From the NCBI GenBank assembly GCA_021789755.1, contig JAJYJD010000115.1, forward strand, positions 1-10,391: DNA of 10,391 nt, read 5' to 3'. This DNA is from Bacteroidota bacterium (GTDB lineage Bacteria; Bacteroidota; Ignavibacteria; Kryptoniales; JAKASW01). The notes beneath the pieces are model-generated. The model saw nothing but the letters and a program-made list of their open reading frames with translations, ran no database searches and was not told where the DNA came from. The translations under genes and the position numbers were made by a program. Below are positions 7,469 through 10,391 of the stretch, in pieces. How positions within the stretch are numbered: the first letter of the stretch is position 1; the number at the start of each line of letters is the position of its first letter.

Positions 7469-7832
7469 GTGGAGTGGGGCAGTCGACAGAGAGGAACTGG
7501 AGGAGAGAACATAGCGATTTGCGCTTGCCGTTATCAGCCTCGCAAGGGCTTTGCCGAAAGACAAGGCGTCGGACGTAATCGCTTATCAACTGTTAAAGTC
7601 CGGGACATCCATAGGTGCGAATTACAGGGAGGCGACGCGAGCCGAATCAAAAGCCGACTTTGTGCACAAGCTCGGTCTGGTTCAAAAAGAGGCAAATGAG
7701 ACGGTTTATTGGCTGGAGCTGGTCCAGGAATCCGAAATGATTAATGAAGAAGTGGTAGCCCCGCTTCTCTCGGAAGCAAAAGAGCTTCTCGCAATCTTCG
7801 GTGCATCTCACAAAACTGCCAGAAGAAAGTGA
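7467..7832 (+). pseudogene. Four-helix-bundle protein (23S rRNA-intervening-sequence type), interrupted by in-frame amber codon
   Basis: The part from 7515 to 7832 encodes a clear member of the four-helix-bundle/S23 family (TIGR02436-like): RFALAVISLARALPKDK, then QLLKSGTSIGANYREA and ADFVHKLGLVQKEANETVYWLEL. Reading upstream in the same frame gives the expected start of helix 1, REELEERT, but a TAG at 7512-7514 sits where the family usually has a lysine or similar residue (EERT-stop-RFAL). The frame upstream is closed by TGA at 7461 and has no ATG. The only initiator-like codon is TTG at 7467, while GTC at 7482 lies where a start would be expected. Initiation at TTG 7551 would remove most of helix 1 and has no ribosome site. 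The neighbouring CNBD gene ends in TAG, so amber is a normal stop here. I call it a recently broken gene; a sequencing error or amber suppression remains possible. Family function is unknown; relatives occur inside 23S rRNA insertions in Leptospira. Confidence 0.75.
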
Positions 7833-7868
7833 GGCACAGCTGCCAGTTTGTGCCAATCACCCCGACAC

Positions 7869-7909
7869 AAGTTTAAATCCTAAATCATGAATCGTGGATC
7901 TTAGATAGA
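7869..7909. repeat. Degenerate AAATC-type repeat, right flank of four-helix-bundle gene
   Basis: The stretch before yjbQ is made of AAATCCTAAATCATGAATC-like words. These are the reverse-complement flavour of the GATTT words at 7424-7468, so the two runs frame the broken gene in inverted orientation. A separate 6-bp hairpin (GGCACA at 7833-7838 with TGTGCC at 7849-7854) follows the stop at 7832 but has no T tract. Confidence 0.4.
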
Positions 7910-7911
7910 AG

Positions 7912-8328
7912 ATGGTACATCAGCGCTCAATCAGAATTTCCACCCGCGTGCATGGAGAAACACACGATCTCACCGACGGTGTGCAGAAAATCGTGACCGA
8001 GTCGGGTGTAGCGTCAGGAATGGTAAACGTCTCCGTCGTCGGCAGCACCGCGGGGGTCAGCACGATTGAGTTTGAGCCCGGCTTGAAACGTGATCTGCCG
8101 GAGCTTCTTGACAGGCTGATCCCGCCGAGCAGGAGTTACGGCCATGAACAGGCCTGGCACGACGGCAACGGGCACTCTCATTTGCAGTCGACGCTCTTGG
8201 GTCCGTCGGTCACATTGCCCATAAGTGAAGGGAAGTTGGTCGTCGGTACGTGGCAGCAGATCTTCCTGATCGAGCTGGATGTCAAGCCGAGGGACAGGGA
8301 AATCGTCGTGACTGTGTACGGGGAATGA
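7912..8328 (+). CDS. yjbQ: YjbQ/UPF0047 family protein
   Basis: Cytosolic 138-aa protein of the YjbQ (UPF0047) family, the usual length. Signature blocks in order are GSTAGVSTIEFEPGL (44-58), SYGHEQAWHDGNGHSHLQS (75-93), GPSVTLPISEGKLVVGTWQ (97-115) and IFLIELD (117-123). The histidines H78, H83, H88 and H90 form a likely metal- or phosphate-binding cluster. Members are often annotated as secondary thiamine-phosphate synthases because some relatives complement thiE mutants. That activity is weak and the main role is not settled, so I would not assign a pathway. The ATG at 7912 gives the conserved N-terminus; no strong ribosome site precedes it. Upstream lie the degenerate repeats and the broken four-helix-bundle gene, and downstream is a long non-coding gap. 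It is probably transcribed alone or with rfbC. Confidence 0.93.
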   Translation: MVHQRSIRISTRVHGETHDLTDGVQKIVTESGVASGMVNVSVVGSTAGVSTIEFEPGLKRDLPELLDRLIPPSRSYGHEQAWHDGNGHSHLQSTLLGPSVTLPISEGKLVVGTWQQIFLIELDVKPRDREIVVTVYGE

Positions 8329-8480
8329 GGGCATGCGGCCCCCCTGATTGTCTTCACGACTGAAAGATCGAAGAATGGAAAGGGGGCACTCCGTATCCGG
8401 CGCGGAGTGGTTCGGCTAAACCAGGGAGGAGTGTGAGCTTTTGCGGACAGCGTCACGTCAAGTCCGGCGGCGGTAGTTTC
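8329..8480. other. Non-coding stretch with nested hairpins after yjbQ
   Basis: No gene is visible. GCCCCC at 8338-8343 can pair with GGGGGC at 8382-8387, closing a loop of about 38 bases. CACTCCG at 8387-8393 pairs perfectly with CGGAGTG at 8403-8409 around a 9-base loop. The two structures are adjacent and share base 8387. Neither is followed by a T tract, so they are not convincing intrinsic terminators, although they could block exonucleases at the yjbQ mRNA end. Confidence 0.35.
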
Positions 8481-8760
8481 AAATGAGACAGATATTGCGG
8501 CGGGAGAAACGCAGTCCGTGTGCCAGAAATGGTAACCACGCCGGAAGAAATGAGGTCGCCGTCGGAGAGATGAGATTTGGAAGTGTCGCGGAGAGGTTCA
8601 AAGCGGGAGAAATGAACATTGGAATTACGGAAACGCGATTCGAAGTCAGAGAAATGAACCGTGATCCGAATAAATGGAGTTTGAAATTGCCGCGGAGGCA
8701 TTCGAACACGGGGAAATGAGGCTGGAAGTGCGAGAATTGGTGATGGAATTGGCGCGGACA
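8481..8760. repeat. Degenerate ~21-bp tandem repeats with 104-bp higher-order period
   Basis: Units beginning AGAAATG or a variant start near 8481, 8505, 8525, 8546, 8566, 8592, 8608, 8629, 8650, 8670, 8696, 8712, 8733 and 8758. Many share a second half like TTGGAATT..CGG. The spacing series 20, 21, 20, 26, 16 then recurs, so 8525/8629, 8546/8650, 8566/8670, 8592/8696 and 8608/8712 are each 104 bases apart. The best-preserved pair (8566-8606 against 8670-8710) aligns without gaps. Translation gives heptapeptide-like EMxFEVR patterns, but the period is not a multiple of three, so the two copies are in different frames and a protein is unlikely. It looks like an eroded non-coding repeat array. 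Confidence 0.6.
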
Positions 8761-8835
8761 AGTTAGGATGTCCGTCCGGGCGTTCTGAGGCGGAGATATG
8801 AAGTCGCAAGGCAGGGAAATGGTATGGGCCGGCTT

Positions 8836-8929
8836 CGGCATCGATTACAAATCGACGCCTCAATTAAGTTGGAAACCCCCCGAACGGGGTTTTGAACATT
8901 GTTAGCCGTCCCTTACCAACCGATGGCGA
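8836..8929. repeat. Three-hairpin element, copy 1
   Basis: This is the first of two related ~95-bp elements. It opens with a small hairpin (TCGATT-ACA-AATCGA, 8841-8855). A central hairpin follows (AAACCCC 8873-8879, GGGGTTT 8886-8892, then TTTTG overlapping its end). It closes with a block of 26 bases (8904-8929) that is identical in copy 2 and can fold as GCCGTC 8905-8910 with GATGGC 8922-8927, including one G-T pair. The central hairpin with its short T run resembles a weak terminator. No reading frame is conserved between the copies. Confidence 0.65.
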
Positions 8930-8945
8930 GCCTGCCAAATAACTA

Positions 8946-8991
8946 GTCATTGCGAGTCCGTCCCGATTATAGAGGGACGGACGTGGCAATC
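8946..8991. repeat. REP-like palindrome with GTCATTGCGAG / CGTGGCAATC ends
   Basis: A perfect 9-bp stem (GTCCGTCCC 8956-8964 with GGGACGGAC 8974-8982) surrounds a 9-base loop, and an outer ATTGC (8949-8953) pairs with GCAAT (8986-8990). The end words GTCATTGCGAG and GTGGCAATC match, from memory, a short intergenic palindromic repeat seen in many unrelated bacterial genomes. I could not search to confirm this. It lies exactly between the two three-hairpin elements and encodes nothing. Confidence 0.65.
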
Positions 8992-9014
8992 CCCTGCATG
9001 AAACCACATACCGT

Positions 9015-9109
9015 CGGCATTGATTAGTAATCGACAACTCCAGAAGGCACGGATCCGCTGCGGGCGGATTTTGTGCGGTGGGAAGCCGTCCCTTACCAAC
9101 CGATGGCGA
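9015..9109. repeat. Three-hairpin element, copy 2
   Basis: Second copy, offset by 179-180 bases from copy 1. The first 21 bases (9015-9035) match copy 1 at most positions and fold as TTGATT-AGT-AATCGA. The last 26 bases (9084-9109) are identical to copy 1. The interior differs in sequence but keeps a hairpin in the same place: ATCCGC 9053-9058 with GCGGAT 9064-9069, again followed by TTTTG. Equal structure with different bases suggests selection on, or a common mechanism for, the fold rather than the sequence. Confidence 0.65.
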
Positions 9110-9267
9110 CCGCCATCCTCCTCAATGCGCCCCGGCCGCAGTTTGAAATTCTCCCCCTCGTTAGCTAAAATCAATCACAAATCGAAAACGGGCGAGTTGC
9201 GTACGCGGCTATGATTTTCAGGCACCACATCTTAAGTAACGAAAGCACTAAAGGGAACCCCTAATCC
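9110..9267 (+). promoter_or_regulatory. Leader region of hsdM
   Basis: No gene is visible. The only initiation signal is AAGGG at 9251-9255, 12 bases before the ATG at 9268, rather far for a strong ribosome site. I see no convincing -35/-10 pair, nor the TTG/TAnnTTTG pair used by Bacteroidota. The words AAAATCA and TGATTTT in this stretch could pair over a loop of about 40 bases. Any promoter for the restriction locus should lie here. Confidence 0.3.
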
Positions 9268-10391
9268 ATGTTTGAACAGGCATTTAGAAATATCGACGAC
9301 GTCCTCCGCAAGGAAGCAGGCTGCACAACCGAGCTCGATTACACCGAGCAGACTTCCTGGGTCCTCTTCCTGAAATACCTCGACGACCTCGAACAGGAAA
9401 AGGCGATTGAGGCGGAGCTTGGCAGAAAGAAATACACGCACATTCTCGACAAGCCCTATCGCTGGGAAAGCTGGGCCGCGCCCAAAGATAAGGACGGGAA
9501 GGTCGACCACAACAAGGCTCAAACCGGCGACGATCTACGCGATTTTGTGAATCAAAAACTCTTTCCTTACCTGCACGGCTTCAAGGAGAAGGCGACCGGG
9601 CCGAACACTATCGAGTACAAAATCGGAGAGATATTCGGCGAGATAAAGAATAAAATACAAAGCGGTTACAACCTCCGCGAGATTATAGATCACATCGACG
9701 AGCTGCGCTTCCGCTCGCAGACGGAGAAGCACGAGCTCTCGCACCTCTACGAGGCAAAGATCAAAAACATGGGAAATGCCGGACGCAACGGCGGCGAGTA
9801 TTACACGCCGCGTCCGCTCATCCGCGCCATCGTCAAGGTCGTGAAGCCGAAAATAGGCGACCGGATATACGACGGAGCCTGCGGCTCGGCGGGATTTCTC
9901 TGCGAATCGTTCGACTATCTTAAGGCGAAAGGGAGCCTGACAACAAAAGATCTCACCACGCTCCAAACGCGCACATTCTACGGGAAGGAAAAGAAGTCGC
10001 TCGCTTACGTCATAGCGATCATGAACATGATCCTGCACGGCATCGAAGCGCCGAACGTAATCCACACGAACACGCTTTCCGAGAACCTTGCCGACATACA
10101 GGACAAGGACCGGTACGACGTGGTCCTGGCCAATCCGCCCTTCGGCGGCAAGGAGCGGCCGGAAGTACAGCAGAACTTTCCCATACGTACCGGTGAGACG
10201 GCTTTCCTTTTTCTCCAGCACTTCATAAAGATCCTTAAGGCCGGAGGGCGGGGAGGCATCGTCATCAAGAACACGTTCCTCTCCAATACTGACAACGCTT
10301 CTGTGAGCTTACGGAAACTCCTTCTTGAAAGCTGCAATCTGCACACGATTCTCGACCTTCCGGGCGGCGTGTTCCAGGGCGCGGGAGTGAT
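9268..10391 (+). CDS. hsdM: Type I restriction-modification DNA methyltransferase subunit HsdM, 3' partial
   Basis: Modification subunit of a type I restriction-modification system. It transfers a methyl group from S-adenosylmethionine to adenine N6 and joins HsdS (specificity) and HsdR (nuclease). The frame starts at ATG 9268 (MFEQAFRNIDDVLRKEAG) and is open to the window end, giving 374 residues. The helical N-terminal HsdM_N domain covers about residues 5-130. In the methyltransferase domain, GGEYYTPRPLI (175-185) is the usual lead-in block. SAM motif I is DGACGSAGF (202-210), a known type I variant of DPACGxxGF. Catalytic motif IV is NPPF (289-292), as expected for N6-adenine enzymes. Family members usually have about 480-520 residues, so the last quarter is outside the window, and hsdS and hsdR would be expected downstream. 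The long repeat-filled gap upstream marks it as the first gene of its operon. Confidence 0.95.
   Translation, partial: MFEQAFRNIDDVLRKEAGCTTELDYTEQTSWVLFLKYLDDLEQEKAIEAELGRKKYTHILDKPYRWESWAAPKDKDGKVDHNKAQTGDDLRDFVNQKLFPYLHGFKEKATGPNTIEYKIGEIFGEIKNKIQSGYNLREIIDHIDELRFRSQTEKHELSHLYEAKIKNMGNAGRNGGEYYTPRPLIRAIVKVVKPKIGDRIYDGACGSAGFLCESFDYLKAKGSLTTKDLTTLQTRTFYGKEKKSLAYVIAIMNMILHGIEAPNVIHTNTLSENLADIQDKDRYDVVLANPPFGGKERPEVQQNFPIRTGETAFLFLQHFIKILKAGGRGGIVIKNTFLSNTDNASVSLRKLLLESCNLHTILDLPGGVFQGAGV

Noticed and set aside
7512..7514. Amber codon read as an amino acid (genome-wide TAG recoding)
   Set aside because: The CNBD gene at 3299-3301 ends with TAG at a natural protein end, so TAG acts as a stop here.
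8481..8760. CRISPR array
   Set aside because: Units are too degenerate and contiguous, with no constant repeat alternating with unique spacers, and no cas genes are present.
8674..8766. Small 30-residue frame (MEFEIAAEAFEHG...) within the repeat array
   Set aside because: It looks peptide-like only because of the repeat; there is no ribosome site, and the matching block 104 bases upstream is in a different frame.
8453..8863. Long minus-strand frames across the 8.5-8.9 kb repeats
   Set aside because: They are low-complexity translations of the degenerate repeats with no recognisable domain and no initiation signals.
9015..9035. 16S rRNA fragment (TTAGTAATCG word)
   Set aside because: Only about ten bases resemble the conserved TAGTAATCG region of 16S; flanking bases do not match, and the word is explained by a small hairpin shared by both repeat copies.

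Overview
The window is a gene-dense bacterial segment with every convincing gene on the + strand, moderately GC-rich coding sequence, and several AT-rich or repeat-filled intergenic gaps. Three things suggest the Bacteroidota/Chlorobiota/Ignavibacteria neighbourhood: the gene repertoire, several starts without a clear Shine-Dalgarno sequence, and the degenerate intergenic repeats. This placement is inference from protein style and is only moderately secure. The four-helix-bundle (23S-intervening-sequence-type) gene beside degenerate AAATC-type repeats fits it.

Region 1 (1-3301) is a tightly packed, probably co-transcribed trio: an M23 (LytM-type) zinc peptidase whose 5' end is cut by the window, a two-helix RCK-domain potassium channel, and a stand-alone cyclic-nucleotide-binding-domain protein. 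The junctions overlap by 1 and 4 bases. The channel and the sensor protein together look like a cyclic-nucleotide-responsive K+ channel split over two coupled genes. Region 2 (3414-6710) holds valS, with an unusual TMGH in place of the HMGH signature, then a pair of strong hairpins with identical TTTA loops, then yajQ.

Region 3 (6711-8328) has rfbC (RmlC, dTDP-rhamnose synthesis, without the other rml genes nearby), a four-helix-bundle gene interrupted by an in-frame amber codon and lacking a good start, and a yjbQ/UPF0047 gene. AT-rich degenerate repeats in opposite orientation lie on the two sides of the broken gene.

Region 4 (8329-9267) is about 940 bases without a convincing gene, and it is not featureless. 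It contains a hairpin-rich stretch, an array of roughly 21-bp degenerate repeats with a higher-order period of 104 bp, and two copies of a roughly 95-bp three-hairpin element. The ends of that element are conserved while its central stem differs in sequence but not in structure. Between the two copies sits a hairpin with GTCATTGCGAG/CGTGGCAATC ends, a REP-like intergenic repeat type.

Region 5 (9268-10391) is the start of a type I restriction-modification locus (hsdM), cut by the window end. The repeat-rich gap is therefore the boundary between ordinary housekeeping genes and a defence locus. No tRNA, rRNA, CRISPR array or transposase gene was seen. The strongest candidates for something undescribed are the 95-bp three-hairpin repeat pair and the split K+ channel/CNBD operon.
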